Source: Diogma glabrata
Lineage: Eukaryota > Arthropoda > Insecta > Diptera > Cylindrotomidae
DNA length: 64,000 bases
NCBI GenBank assembly: GCA_963693315.1
Contig: OY856186.1
Coordinates: 236,840,222-236,904,221, forward strand
Direction of reading: 5' to 3'
Numbering within the stretch: position 1 is the first letter of the stretch; every line of letters begins with the position of its first letter. The position numbers and the translations under genes were made by a program. Positions 24,901-37,470 of the stretch are shown piece by piece. The notes beneath the pieces were generated by a model. That model made no database searches. It saw only the letters and a list, made by a program, of their open reading frames with translations, and was not told the DNA's origin.

Positions 24901-25935
24901 AGAGATTTTAAAAATCAAACTGAAACGCATTAACTACCACACATGATCTCCAGAAGGGAGACCCAACATAGCACAGCCCTCTTTCAATTATGATTACGCA
25001 ATTCATTCTTAATTATCACGTACATTCACAATAACAAATTGTATCAGCGAAAACAAATTTAGATATTAAAAAAAAACAAATCTACTTTATTGAAAATGGA
25101 TGTGTCCTGCTGCTTCAATCCAGAAAGATAAATATGGTTGATGGTGACAGTCTTCTTTAAAAAAAGGGTGATGCATCTAAATCCTTTGTTACAACTATTC
25201 TCCAGACCTCACAATTTCAATAATTCATTCATGATAAGTAAAACAAAGTCTTTTTTGTTTTCTACGTCCAAAAATTTTTATTGGATGAAGCACCATTAAA
25301 TTTTATCAGAATTACTTAAACAAACAATGTTAGCATTTTTTTCTCATAATATTAGTTTTTGGTTTAGATCTTAACCTTCAACACATTTCATTTTATCTTA
25401 GTCAAGGTTCATTTTCTTCTTATATTAATTAAATGAAATATTATAATCACTCCGTCATTTCCACTTTTACTCATTACCAATTAAATATTGTTGGCTTTCT
25501 TTAAATGAAACTGATTTGCTAACTCCATAACTTAAAACACACTTATTACCAACTAAAAAACAAAATTCAATAGCACGAGCTGGAAGGTCTGGTCAGCATA
25601 AAATTTTTTTTCCATTCAAATTGTGTATTCTGTAATTCTTTTTAATTTTCATAATTAGGTGACAAAAAATATGACTTGAAAACATAAAAAAGTTGAAAGG
25701 AGCTTCCGGAAGGGTCAAATTTAATAAATATTTTAAATAATTGTGTTTTTACACACAAGTGGGTTAAGAAGTCTATTGATTTCGAAGATCCCTAAAGTAT
25801 ATTACTATACGTAAAGATGACGGAAATGGAAGCACAACTCATATGGAATATCTTGCCCATTACAGGACAGGACGAAGAAGGAAGTCTGGCTGCATACATT
25901 CATCCTGAGAATTATAGCAAAAAATCAAGAAATGA
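24901..25935. other. AT-rich DNA, nothing recognised
   Basis: Possible body of the SINE whose tRNA-like head is at 25943-26010, otherwise featureless. Confidence 0.4.
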
Positions 25936-25942
25936 AATGGGA

Positions 25943-26010
25943 GCCATGTTCGAACCTAAACCCCGAGATAGACTCTCAGGCTCTACCGACTGAACTAGCC
26001 GAACCGGACA
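25943..26010 (-). mobile_element. tRNA-derived SINE head
   Basis: The minus strand reads CCGGTTCGGCTAGTTCAGTC, then GGTAGAGCC, with B box GGTTCGAAC at 25949-25957. The A and B boxes are both near consensus. An anticodon-like stem CTGAG/CTCGG can form, but the base before the would-be anticodon is G rather than U and the T and acceptor stems do not pair. A SINE or tRNA relic is therefore more likely than a working tRNA gene. Confidence 0.55.
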
Positions 26011-26115
26011 GATTAATTAAGACGAGGACCGAATAAAGGTGTGAGATCCAATATATAAAAATCATGCGAGGGACTTTTCAGAAAGTAGGAAAGGAAAAGA
26101 GAACTAGAGAACAAT

Positions 26116-28450
26116 CTACTGACGCACGTCTTTGAAATGGTCTGTTTCGCGTCGTAGGCAAATAATACCTTCCAGTTCGTAGGACGCGTTAGCAACTAGC
26201 CTGAGAACTCTCGATTTCACAAAATTTGGGGCCAATTTGGCACTTATCTGTTTATCAGCGTCACTTAATATGAAGCTTCGATGGAAAACGATAACCCCGG
26301 GTACAAAAGCACGTTTCCGGGTACGCAAATTGTAGCGAGCCACACTTTGCACAAAGGCCACAGCGGTCTTTAATTCGGGAGCGAATATTTGATAATTTAT
26401 CGGAACGATCAAGGGCTTCTCCACTCTCGTCCAGAGAATGCAAACTTTGATGTAAAAAAAGGGACGTACCATGGGTGGTCATGGGTCCCCTAAAAAGGCA
26501 TAATAGGGAGAACAACCTAAAGTTTTATGTACAGAACATCAAAAAGCACAATCAATTTCACTAAGATGCACGTCCCACCGGGTATAGTCTTCGGCCAGGT
26601 ACGCACGTAATACAGCAATGACATTTCTGTTCACTCGCTTGGACGCAATAACTTAAGAGGAGTATAAAGCTGTAAAGGTATGGTGAACCTCATACCTTGA
26701 AAGGAAGTGTTTAAATAATTTAGATCTAAACTGAGACCCATTGTCTGAGTCAATTATTTCAGGACAACCAAAAACATGAAACACATTGGTTTCTAGCAGT
26801 TTACAGATACGCTCTTACAGTTTACAGAAACGGAAACTTAGTGAGATGGTCTAAGACAATCAAAATTGCTATATGACCAGAATTAGCTAGGGGGTAAGGA
26901 CCGATTATATCAATGTATAACCGTTGACCGAGACTTCCAAATTTAAGTGACGTCACTATAGGAGAACAAAGCAATGGTGCTTGGTGGTTTGGTAGTCTTA
27001 CAGACGTCACATTGAGAAACATAGGAATTAATTTGTGTGGCCATACGGGGCCAAAAATAGAATCGACGTAGATGATATAGCGTGTTCGCAACTCACCATG
27101 TGCAGAGGTAAGATGATCATGGGTCTGAGAAATCAATTTAATCGTTAACTCCTCGGAAATTCACAACTTCCAAGTTTCAACTTCCGGTGTAACATCATTT
27201 GGGGAAAAATTAAGATTTTTATACACAAATCTATCGGACGTGCGTAAATTTGGGAAGAGAACCATTGGAGTCAGTGACTATCTGTACTAATTTAAGATAA
27301 TTGTCACTGTTGAAAGCAGTGCTGATTAAGATCACCATTTTTGTCCTCGGTAGCCGCATCGATGGAGAACATTTTCAAAAAGCACTTGGAACGCGACGAT
27401 GTTCCGCGACGATGCTCAATCTCAAACGTGAATCCTTGCAGCTTTAAGCTCCATCGTGTCAGGCAACCTGACAGATCTTTCTGCTGCATTAACCACTTTA
27501 AAGAAGCATGATCAGTAATGATCTTAAAAAGACAACCCTCGATATATGCGCAGAACTTCTTTATACCTAGGATAGCAGCAAGGCATTCCTTTTCACTGAC
27601 GTAGTAATTTCGTTGAGCTGGGTTCAGTTTCTTGGACATATAGGCTATAGGGTGCTCATCACCCTCTTTGTCCAGTTAAACCAATACACAGTCAAAACCA
27701 TCATTACTCACTTCGCATTGTAGGATAAACGATTCGAAAAAGTTTGGATTCACCAGAATTGGTGCTGAAGTCAATGCTTTCTGTAACGAGTTAAAGGCCA
27801 CATCAGCTTCAGCGGTTCACACTAGTTTGTTAGTTGTTGTTTTTAACAAATCTGATATTGGTGCCGTTAATGAGGTTAACCAGCCATGGCTAAACTTCTT
27901 CTAATTTGTTTCACCGTGGTTGGCGCGGGAAACAATGCAATCGCGGTGGTTTTATTTTCATCGATTTTTATTACCTTTCTACCTACTACATATCCCAAGT
28001 ATTTAACTTCCGGGATTAAGAAATGACTCTTCTCAACATTGATCCTCAAGTTAGCATGTCTAGACAATTGGCGACTTCTTTCAATACATCGATATGGTTT
28101 AAAAAGATGTCTGGTAGCAATCAGAAGATCATTTAAATATACAAAGACACAGGTACCATATGTAGTTTTGAATTTGACTGTGGAGCGAGTAAGATGATAG
28201 GGAGTTTGCCGCATTTCTAGTGCAAACGCACCGCCGATGGCACTGATAGACGCTCCACTGTCTTACAGTCCGATCCGTGTTTTATTCAATAGCTTGACCT
28301 TGGCACGGTACCTTAGATCATTTGAAAGCGTAAAAATTGAAGATATTGTCTTAGAACGAAATTATTTGCAAATACGCCAAAGACGACGCATTCGAATAGT
28401 GGATCTCGATGGAGATTCTGTATTTCCAATAGCATCAATTGATATTTGAG
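26116..28450 (-). pseudogene. Ty3/gypsy LTR retrotransposon remnant (protease, RT, RNase H, integrase)
   Basis: Pol domains lie in order on the minus strand. A protease-like DSGASISAIGG is at about 28225-28260. The RT palm (28214-27876) has VFVYLNDLLIA, where the catalytic YLDD has become YLND. RNase H (27639-27304) has NPAQRNYYVSEKECLA and TDHASLKWLM. The integrase zinc-side and core (27136-26530) have LYIDIIGPYP and then IIDSDNGSQF. The integrase C-terminus (26472-26116) has NLRTRKRAFVPG and KLAPNFVKSRV. Several frameshifts and stops are present. The protease motif is joined almost directly to the RT palm, so the first half of RT has been deleted. No LTRs were identified. It is an old dead copy unrelated to the young element at 45-50 kb. 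Confidence 0.8.
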
Positions 28451-30435
28451 ATCTGGCAGCTAAGAAATATTGAAGTCGGTGCTTATGTGACTTAAAAGTC
28501 AGAACACGTGAATTTATCACGCTACTTCGATCTCGTTTGAGAATTGAAGTTTGGAATCTCGTTTGGTTATAGGTGGTTTAGTTTCCGTTGTGGAAAATTT
28601 CCGATACACATATGTTTTTCGGGCTGGTTTTGAATTCTAAATCCTATAAAAATAATTTTCTAATATTTATTACATACAAATAATTTTGAAAAAAAAACTA
28701 TTTAAAGGGATAGTGTCAAGGTGTAACTGTAGACTATAATAGAGACAAACACTTAAAAAATTTCAGTGAAGTTGGGACCCAACTTGAAAGTAAAAAGGCA
28801 GAACAATATTTTTGGAACCTACGACGTAGATAATTTTTGCAAAATATTTTGTTTGTAGTTGTAATAAATATCTCTGAAACTATTAAAACAGGTGATTCCA
28901 CTACGCACAGTGATAATTTTTATAAACCAAGTTAACAAAGTCGAACTAAGTTTGAAATCGTTTGTGGTTTTTTGTAGTAATGATAAATATTTTTGGAAAT
29001 TTTTTCTGTAGCCGAAAAAATTAAAAACGTACAATTGAGCAAAAAGTTGAAATATTTTTCTGATCTAAGAAATATTTATGTGAAGTTAGCCCGTTTTTCA
29101 TCCCGTAAAAATACGATGGCAACACTAAAAATTTATATCCTTCTACTGTCTATGAAAAATATTAACTCTCAGCCCAGAAAATTGACTGTCTCGATAGTTA
29201 AATTATTCCAAATTTATATAGCCAAAACAAAATTTTAATCAATTTGTAAAATTTTGTCGTATATTTTATCGTATTGGAAATTTCACATATATTGGCTTTA
29301 ACCAATTTTGTTAACGCTAAACAAATTTTATAAATGATTGTTCTTATACAATAATTTACCTCATGTTACCTGATAAATTAAATTCATCCTAACCAAAACT
29401 TATGGACCCACATTTTTATGCCACATGTTCTTGTTATTCGAATTTGAAGATTTTTCAATGATGCAGTTAGATGGGTGTAGACTGAAAACTAGTTGCATTG
29501 TAGACCGGAGTTTGTGGTTAATTCACGTAACTGGGAAAGGTTCAATGTATTCATGCTATTTTTTCTGAATTTTGCCAGAATTTTGGTGTATAGATAAATT
29601 GAGATAAAATTATGAGAACTGTGGGCAAATTAATTTATTTTCGAGAATTTATCGATAATGGAACAGTCGCTTGCCATCTGACATTGATTTTATGGCTGGA
29701 AATTGTTATTAATGCATGTAATTAAGAAAGTTTGTAACGTTACCAGTGCGGAATATCGGCCCGGTCTTTTACCGACCCCTCGCATAGACGCTAGAATTTA
29801 AACTAAATTAAAGGAATTTTGATGCAAAATATAAATCAGTTTGGCGGCGTTGTTTCGAAGGGATTAGTGCAAAAATAAACAAACAAATTATTGTGATAAT
29901 TTCAAAATTAAATGCAAGATGGTCATTTTATTGTGTTTTCTCATTACGAGATATTATCATGAGATATTTTCCTTTATGTGTCAGAATGAACAAACAATAT
30001 TTTTTACATAAGAGAAAGCTAGATAAAAATATATTGCATTTGCTTTAGAATCCTTTTCCTAACTACAGAGAAAAATTAATGAAATTGCAAAACAGTAGTT
30101 TTTGAAATAATTCAAGCATGAAAATATGGAGGGGGCTAATATATCTCACAGCTCTGAGATATCTAAACTTCGGTGTGGGTTCAGGATTTTGATATAGTTT
30201 TCGGCAAAAAACTTTTTTTGAGGACCTAGTTTTAGTTTTAGGCAGCGATATATATCAAACATAACTCTTTGTTAAAGTACAAGCATTTTTTATCTCTCTT
30301 TAGGAATTGATTGCAAAAATAGCAAGAAACATCAATACGTTGCCGAAAAATTATAACAAATCATATATTAACATAATTTAGTGAAAAGATGATACACTCA
30401 GCAAACTACTCAAAAACCTCTCCATTTAGCGTTTT
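28451..30435. other. AT-rich DNA, nothing recognised
   Basis: A GC-richer patch lies at about 29735-29790 (CGGCCCGGTCTTTTACCGACCCC). No gene, RNA or repeat was identified. Confidence 0.45.
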
Positions 30436-30439
30436 GAGA

Positions 30440-30935
30440 AAATATTACAAAATCACAAATTCATATTTCTTTCAAAATTCCAAATATTGTAAAAATTAAA
30501 TAAAATCAAACTTTTTTCAAAATTTTAAACATATTTAAAAAATTATTACAAACTCAAAGATTAAAATTTTTTTTCAAAAATTCTAAAGATATTGCAAAAA
30601 TTATAAAAAAATCAAATATTGAAACTTTTTTCAAAATTCCAAAAATATTCCAAAAATTAGAATAAAATCAAATATGTAAACCTTTTCTAAATTCCAATAA
30701 TATTCCAAAAATTCTTAAAAATTCAAACTTTTACCAAAATTCTAAAAATATTGCAAAAATTATTACAAAATCAAAAATTAAAACTTTTTTCAAAATTCCA
30801 AAAATCATAAAAAATCAAAATTTTTAAATTTTTTAAATATTCTAAAAATATTCCGAAAATTGTTACAAAATCAAAAATTGAAACTTTTTTCAAAATTCTA
30901 AAAATACATATAAAATCCAAAAATTCTATTTTTTT
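30440..30935. repeat. Degenerate AT-rich minisatellite, ~55-bp unit
   Basis: CTTTTTTCAAAATTCC, then AAAAATATTNCAAAAATTA, then NAAATCAAA recurs about every 55 bases, roughly nine times with heavy drift. Confidence 0.7.
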
Positions 30936-31078
30936 TAAATTTCCATTTCATTTACGTCATAAAAACAACTTTATTTTTTTCCAAAAAATTGGCTAAAAAA
31001 ATAAATGAAATCATTTTTTGACTTACTTAACATTATTTTTTTTGACAAACTTATAATGCCATAATTCTCTATAATAAG

Positions 31079-31480
31079 GCGCTTTCCAATCGAGTGAATT
31101 ACTGAATGATTCACTTAAACTGAATTGTATTCCGGAATTTGTATGTTCCAATGGTAATATTCAGTTTACACTGAACGTAAACTGAGCTACTACAGAACTG
31201 AATTGAATTGAATAAAGCGAAAGAAAAAATAGGTTCATCAGTTCACCATATTCATATGTTTTTATTTACAGTTTATGGTCAAACGTTAAAAATAATAAAA
31301 ATATAAATCGGAACATATTTGTTCGTGTCTAAATTTTTGATTTTGGTTATGTATTTTTTAACTGTCAAAAAATTGCTGTTTTTTGTTGTTTTGGCTCTAT
31401 TTTTGATGATTTACTGAATATTAGACCAATTGTCTACAATCAATTCCTTCAGCAGTTCACTCGATTGGAAAACGGCTAAA
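31079..31480. mobile_element. MITE with imperfect TIR (tttccaatcgagtgaa)
   Basis: GCTTTCCAATCGAGTGAATTACTGAA (from 31082) is inverted at 31448-31477 (TTCAGCAGTTCACTCGATTGGAAAACG). It is about 400 bp and non-coding. Its right half recurs at 56235-56405, and a terminus recurs at about 56790-56850. Confidence 0.7.
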
Positions 31481-31534
31481 TAAAATTTCATGTCATACAA
31501 ATAACTAATTTTATTTTTTTCCAAAAAATTGGGT

Positions 31535-32153
31535 AAAAAAACTTTTTTAAAAAAAATGGAACCGACTTCAGAAAAAACAAAAGGGGCTCAAAAAAGTGAA
31601 AAATAACTCAATTGTTGCTTTTAGAAACAAAAATACGTTACATTTTGATTAATTTAATTTAATTATGCTTTACTATAGACAAAAAAATTACGCTATTATA
31701 CAAAGTTACTATATTGAAATAGTTACTTTTTATTATAATTATTATAGTTATTATAGTTACTATAGTTGTTATAATAGTTATTATATTTTAAAAGTTATTT
31801 GTAGTACAAAACTGTTGGAAATCGGTGCCAAGCCCGAGACATATTAGTCGGTTTTTCGTCAATGTGGCACCGACTTCGAACAGTTTTGTACTACAAATAA
31901 CTTTTAAAATATAATAACTATTATAACAACTATAATAACTATAATAATTATAATAAAAAGTAACTATTTTAATATAGTAACTTTGTATAATAGCGTAATT
32001 TTTTTGTCTATAGTAAAGCATAATTAAATTAAATTAATCAAAATGTAACGTATTTTTGTTTCTAAAAGCAACAATTGAGTTATTTTTCACTTTTTTGAGC
32101 CCCTTTTGTTTTTTCTGAAGTCGGTTCCATTTTTTTTAAAAAAGTTTTTTTAT
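31535..32153. repeat. Near-perfect 0.62-kb palindrome
   Basis: The arms 31535-31830 and 31864-32153 are inverted copies with few differences and are separated by a 33-base spacer. The sequence includes TGGAACCGACTTCAGAA and its inverse, a TATAGTTATTATAG tract and its inverse, and ends at the spacer with GGTGCCA/TGGCACC. The mirrored open frames on opposite strands come from this symmetry and are not genes. RNA through it would form a ~290-bp hairpin. Confidence 0.9.
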
Positions 32154-33262
32154 TTTTTTATTTTTAGTGTAGTCATAAAGCAAATGTCAGCTAGAAAGCG
32201 TTCTAAAAGTAATAACTTCAAATGCTGGAAAAACTTTCATCAGTGACAATCTATTAATTATGGTTTTGCGATTTTTTGCACAAACGGCATACATATTTCC
32301 CGTGATAGAAAATTATTTACGATAACCTTGACAAGTATAGCAATATAATGCTGCCCAAAATATGCAAACAGATTAATATGTTTTGACGAAATCAGCGAAA
32401 ATGCATTAAAAATATGGTTTTTCTAATTTTCTGAATAACGGTATTTTTCACATCAAAGAAACAATTATGGGACCCTCTGGGAATGAACTCAAATAGAATA
32501 AACTTGAAATCATCTAAATCGAACGAGCAGTTTTTGAGAAATCGGTGTACTACATATAAAAAAACCTTACAGTGAAACACAGAACCTCCTGCTTTTTTGA
32601 AGTCGGCTAAAAAGTAACAATTTTAATATAGTAACTTTTTTAATAGCGTAATTTTTTTGTCTATAGTAAAGCATAATTAAATTAAATTAATCAAAATGTA
32701 ACGTATTCTTGTCTATAAAAGCCATAATTGAGTTATTTTTCACTTGTTTGTGCCTCTTGTGTTTTTTTTGAAGTCGATTCTATTTCTTTTCAAAACGGTT
32801 TTTTAATTTTTTAATATTTAGTGAAGTCATAAAGCAAATGTCGGCTAGAAAGCGTTTTAAAAGTAATAACTTCAAATACCGGAAAAACTTTCATCAGTGA
32901 CAATCTATTAATTTGGGTTTTATGATTTTTTGCACAAACGGCATACACATTACCCGTCATAGAAAATTATTTACGAAAACCATGACAAGTATAGCAATAT
33001 AATACTGCCCACAACAAACAAACAGAATAATATGTGACGAAATCAACGAAAATGCATAAAAAATATGGTTTTTTCCAATTTTCTGAATAACGGTATTTTT
33101 CACATCATAAAAAAAATTATGGGACCCTCTGTGAATAAACCCAAATAGAACACAATTTAAATCATCCAAATCGAACGAGCCGTTTTTGAGAAATCGGTAT
33201 ACATACATAAAAAAAACCTTACAGTGAAACACAGAACCTCCTTCTTTTTGGAAGTCGGTTAA
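31957..33262. repeat. Two tandem copies of a ~652-bp repeat
   Basis: Units start at TAATATAGTAAC (31974 and 32626) and end at CAGTGAAACACAGAACCTCC...GAAGTCGGCTAAAA or ...GAAGTCGGTTAAAA (32571 and 33223, period 652). The first unit shares its start with the right arm of the palindrome, which is therefore an inverted partial third copy. Non-coding. Confidence 0.85.
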
Positions 33263-34930
33263 AAAATAAATAAAAATCTTTCTTTTGACACACTTGACAA
33301 CATTTTTTTGATAAACTTATAATGCAATAATCTAGTTTTTGGTATCACATACCAATCCCGACCATAAAGATTTCTCCGCATTCTTTGTTCCTACTCATTA
33401 TCACTTAAAATGAACGTTTTTTAAGCAAAAAAGGCATATTTCCTTGTTTTGACACACTTGAAGATTGAAACACTTCCAGTACAGCTATCGAACACATCGT
33501 CCTTTTGGCAATCAATGGTAAGAGATTTGTAGAAACCAACATTTTTAAAATCCCTTCAGCCGTTACTTAGATTTCGTCGGTTGTGACGGCCTGTCTGCCG
33601 GACGGTCGGCCGACAGATAGACATACATTTTTTTTTGCTTTTAAGAATCAGTAGGTCCTAAAACGACGAGAAATGCCAAAAAAGTGGGGGTGAGAATTTC
33701 ACTTTGAGCTCATGAATGTAATACTTAGGTCTTTCAGACCGAAGTAATATACTTTGTTGAAATATTTCAGAAATGGAACATTTCAAATGAAATGATTCAG
33801 TGAAATGTTTCAATTGTTTAATCACTTTAAGTTGTAATACACGTTTCTAAGTCTAAATGAACCTTTATAGCGTTATTTCTATTAATACTACAAAAAATTA
33901 ATACACACACCAACACGAAAATCAAAAACTTACAATTTGCTTTCAATAAATCTTGAACTACCATATGGCGTAATTGATGTTATTATTGAAGCAGGTTTAT
34001 GTTTTCATATTGAAGTAGGGCCGATCGTTACAATATCTTTAATCAATTGTTCGATAATAAATTTTTATGTTAATAGATTTAAATAAAGAATTTCTAACAT
34101 GCAGTGGGACATTTAAGTTTATTTGATTAAAATTTCTACTTCGCTTTTTTTGCTATACACACAACAAAAACTAATCGCGCCATATATAAACAAACACAAA
34201 CAAAAAACAGGGCTATATCTTGGATAGTAATATCTCACTGAAATTGTCAGGGGTATATTCTATATTACATAAAATCGTATTCCAATTACAGAGACCGGAG
34301 TACATTGGCTTATCACCCTCGTAGATCAAAAACTAAAAAGAATAATTTACAAATCAATCAAAACTGATCCCTCCATGCGTCAAGCCGGAAAGCTTGTTAG
34401 TTTATTTCAGTCGACTTTGACTTATTTAAACTTTTAAATCTAATTAGTGGGTTAATGTTTGTATAAAGTCCTTTTTTTTACTTTCAGGCTAAAATATGAA
34501 CGTAAATTGAGGAAAATACAACGAAAACAACTCTAATGAGGAGCATTCTGTTAGACCAAGAAATCAACATAAAATTGGTAGAATTTGGAGAATCTTGGAC
34601 GAGTATTTAAAGTCTTAATTCATTCGAATATTCTTTGATAGTCAGCCCATACAAATACCTAATTAACATGGATAACACCCGGGTTGAATGTCAATGGTGA
34701 TATTTTATGAAAACCGTCAACATCAAATAAAATAAAAGTTTACAAGTATAAAGAATGTTCTTCAAAGATATTAAAATAAATATTAATTTTTATTTAAATA
34801 AAAAATCTTTTTTTATTATATTTCAATATTAGAAATATTTATTAGATCAATATTTAATGGTTCAAGACATTTCAGCATATCCATAGTTCTGTACCCCTGT
34901 TGCCCTGGCAATAATCCCGAAGAATAGTAT
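33263..34930. other. AT-rich DNA with one GC-rich palindromic patch
   Basis: At about 33588-33630 CTGTCTGCCGGACGGTCGGCCGACAGATAG is self-complementary in part and is followed by a T-run and GTGGGGGTGAGAATTTCACTTTGAGCTC. This resembles the end of a dispersed repeat, class unknown. The remainder is featureless. Confidence 0.35.
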
Positions 34931-34932
34931 AT

Positions 34933-35050
34933 TTTCCTACAAGAGATGAAAACATTGTTTTTTTCGTGAGTAAACATTTGTTCACGAGACGCGCTAGCGT
35001 CGAGTGAGACATGTTTACGAACGAAAAACGTTTCTATCTCGCGTAGGAAA
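34933..35050. repeat. 118-bp hairpin/foldback
   Basis: TTTCCTACAAGAGATGAAAAC pairs with GTTTCTATCTCGCGTAGGAAA. TTTTTCGTGAGTAAACAT pairs with ATGTTTACGAACGAAAAA. The centre is the GC-rich palindrome GACGCGCTAGCGTC. It is a small snapback element or a structured RNA gene; no promoter is evident. Confidence 0.6.
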
Positions 35051-36888
35051 TGCAATTTTTTCTATGATAGTAATATATAATCGATATCTACTATAAATTA
35101 TAAAGTAAGAAATCGACAACAAAACATTCAAAATTCATTTTCTATTTTTTCATGGCTACGTTGTTTAAAATACTTTGCAAAATTATATGAAAAACCATAG
35201 CAACTTTAATTTGTTATTCTATTTCACTAGTGAGTTTACTTTTCGCATAGAAAAATATATTTATCTAAGTACATTATACCAAAAGAAAATATAAAAGGAA
35301 AACTATTGTTACATACAACAAATAACAGGCTCTGTACAGCACGTTTATAGTTTACGTTTTCTTAAACACATATTTAATTGGAGCCAAACCACATTAAAAT
35401 TTTACTATTGTAATTTTATTAATATTTATGCATAGCACTTCATCACGTAATAGATAGATTTTTAACAGCGATCTACTGGGTTGAATAAACACTTCCAAGC
35501 TGCTAGTGAACATCTATCACAGTATATACACAATTATGAATTTTGTTCATATATATGATGATCACATTAATTAACTTATTGATCAACGAAAACAAGTTTA
35601 TGTTTCTAAGTACTTCTCCATGTACCTGCAAATATTGGAAAAAGGATAACTTTTTTTTTGCGAAATAAAATTTTTCTTAAAAATAAAAACATTTCATATG
35701 AAAAAAGTTTATATTAAAAGTTTGATATTTCGGGGTGGCTTGTGGCATTTTTTACCTTACTATTTAACCTTTTTTTAACAACCTTTTTTTAAATGATTAA
35801 AAAGTAGTCAAATCTTTATACATGTTGGTAGAGGTATGAATATTTAGGAGCTGTATGGAGTTCCAGTTTGATCAGTTAAGGTGAAGCCTTTGGAAATCTG
35901 TAAATGCATAACTTGCCCAATGGGTTTTTATTTTAATAATGGATGAGTAGGCTCTTGTAGTTAAAAGTAGTTCAATTTTAATATGATTCTAGAAACCTGG
36001 TCTAATGAATGTAATGAGTTTGACATAGCCAAAAACAGATGAAAATCTAACTTAAAAATAATTTTAAAAAATTTCAATATTTTATTATTTAACGACAAAA
36101 CCACTTAATCTAATCTCGAATATATTTTTTCTACATTTTTGACTAAAAACTAAAAGTTTACAATTTCTTAAATTAAATTTTCTGCCAGTGTTTTTTTTTC
36201 TACCATTTAAAATAGAATTAATTTTTCACCCAAATTAATCTACCAAAACATCATCAACAGAAACACTAAGTTTAAATGAATTTGAAGATTTAAAAAAGAA
36301 AATGACATGATAATTTAGATGAAGAAATAAATTTTAGCTAAAATGTTATCTGGTTTTGATTTGTATTGTAAATAAGATAAAAAAGTTTGTTATTGGGGTT
36401 TTGAAGGGGGGATTTTGTGATTTTCCTTTGCTTTTATGATTGTTGGATACTGTGGACAATAAGATCTCATTCTCTAGTGAATATGGTATAGTAAAGCAAT
36501 TCTATACGAGACAATCAAAATAAACCAAATAATGACCGATCCTGCTTAATTTTTACCTGATTTTAAAAACAGCAAGTTAATGGTGTAGAATGTAGATCAA
36601 TCATATATATTTTTAGATCGATCTTTGTCTGACTGTATTTAATACCAATTATGTACTTTCGCATGCATAAATCTGTTATTAAGTTATCTGTTATTAATTA
36701 ATTAGGTAATCTTTGACCAAAATAATCAGTTACAGATATTTGATCAAGATAAATTGCTTTGAGAATTTGAAAAATGTGCAAATTATGGCTGCAGCAATTT
36801 GGCCAGACACGAAATAAATCTGTGATAAAAGTTCACTATTTTAGAAAATCGTTTTTTGGATGGATTAATTTGTATATAGATTAGTGAT
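35051..36888. other. AT-rich DNA, nothing recognised
   Basis: No supported features. Confidence 0.45.
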
Positions 36889-37470
36889 GACTCCCACATA
36901 GTCCCTAGGCCCACGCCGATTTCATGTGATAATTACCACATATTTTATACTTCGTGCGGTGCCTGTCCTTTACTAGCCCGAAAACTTTTGTTCTGCGATT
37001 TTTCTTAAATCGGCACTTTTTCCTTCGGTAAACTCCGAAAATGCCGATTGCCAGGGATCTTGTAAGTTTTTGTTTTTATTGACCACGGGGGTTGGAAATT
37101 ACATTTAGAACACAAGGTTAACCTTGTCCGATAAAAATATGTCTGCCATTGTCTAGTCCGACAACCCAAACATACCAAAATGTAAGTTGTCGGATTCGGC
37201 AATAGCAGACATATTTTGGTCGGACAAGCTTACCCTCGTGTTCTTAAACAAATTTCCAACTCTCAAAGTTAAAATTAAAATGCAGTAGCAAATTTACAAG
37301 ATCGCGGGCAATCGGCATTTTTCGGAGCTTGCCGAACAAAAAAGCGGCCGTCTTGAGAAAAATCACAGAACAAAAGTTTTCGGGGTCGTCAAGGACAGGC
37401 GCCTCACGAAATATAAAATATGTGGTAATCATTACATGAAATCGGTGTGAGCACAGGGACTAACACTCCC
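36889..37470. mobile_element. Foldback element with ~270-bp arms
   Basis: The ends ACTCCCACATAGTCCCT (36889) and AGGGACTAACACTCCC (to 37470) are inverted. So are internal segments: CCGATTTCATGTGATAATTACCACATATTTTAT against its inverse near 37400, TTTGTTCTGCGATTTTTCT against AGAAAAATCACAGAACAAA, and CTTGTCCGATAAAAATATGTCTGCCATTG against its inverse near 37215. The centre is at about 37180. GC content is higher than in the flanks. No ORF of note. Confidence 0.85.

Noticed and set aside
25943..26010. Functional tRNA gene
   Set aside because: The A and B boxes fit, but the T and acceptor stems do not pair and position 33 is not U, so it reads as a SINE or relic.
28237..28449. Plus-strand 70-residue frame
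   Set aside because: The minus strand of the same DNA carries the DSGAS protease-like motif of the gypsy remnant.
31665..32021. Two near-identical frames on opposite strands
   Set aside because: They are mirror images produced by the palindrome, and the composition is Tyr/Ser simple repeat.
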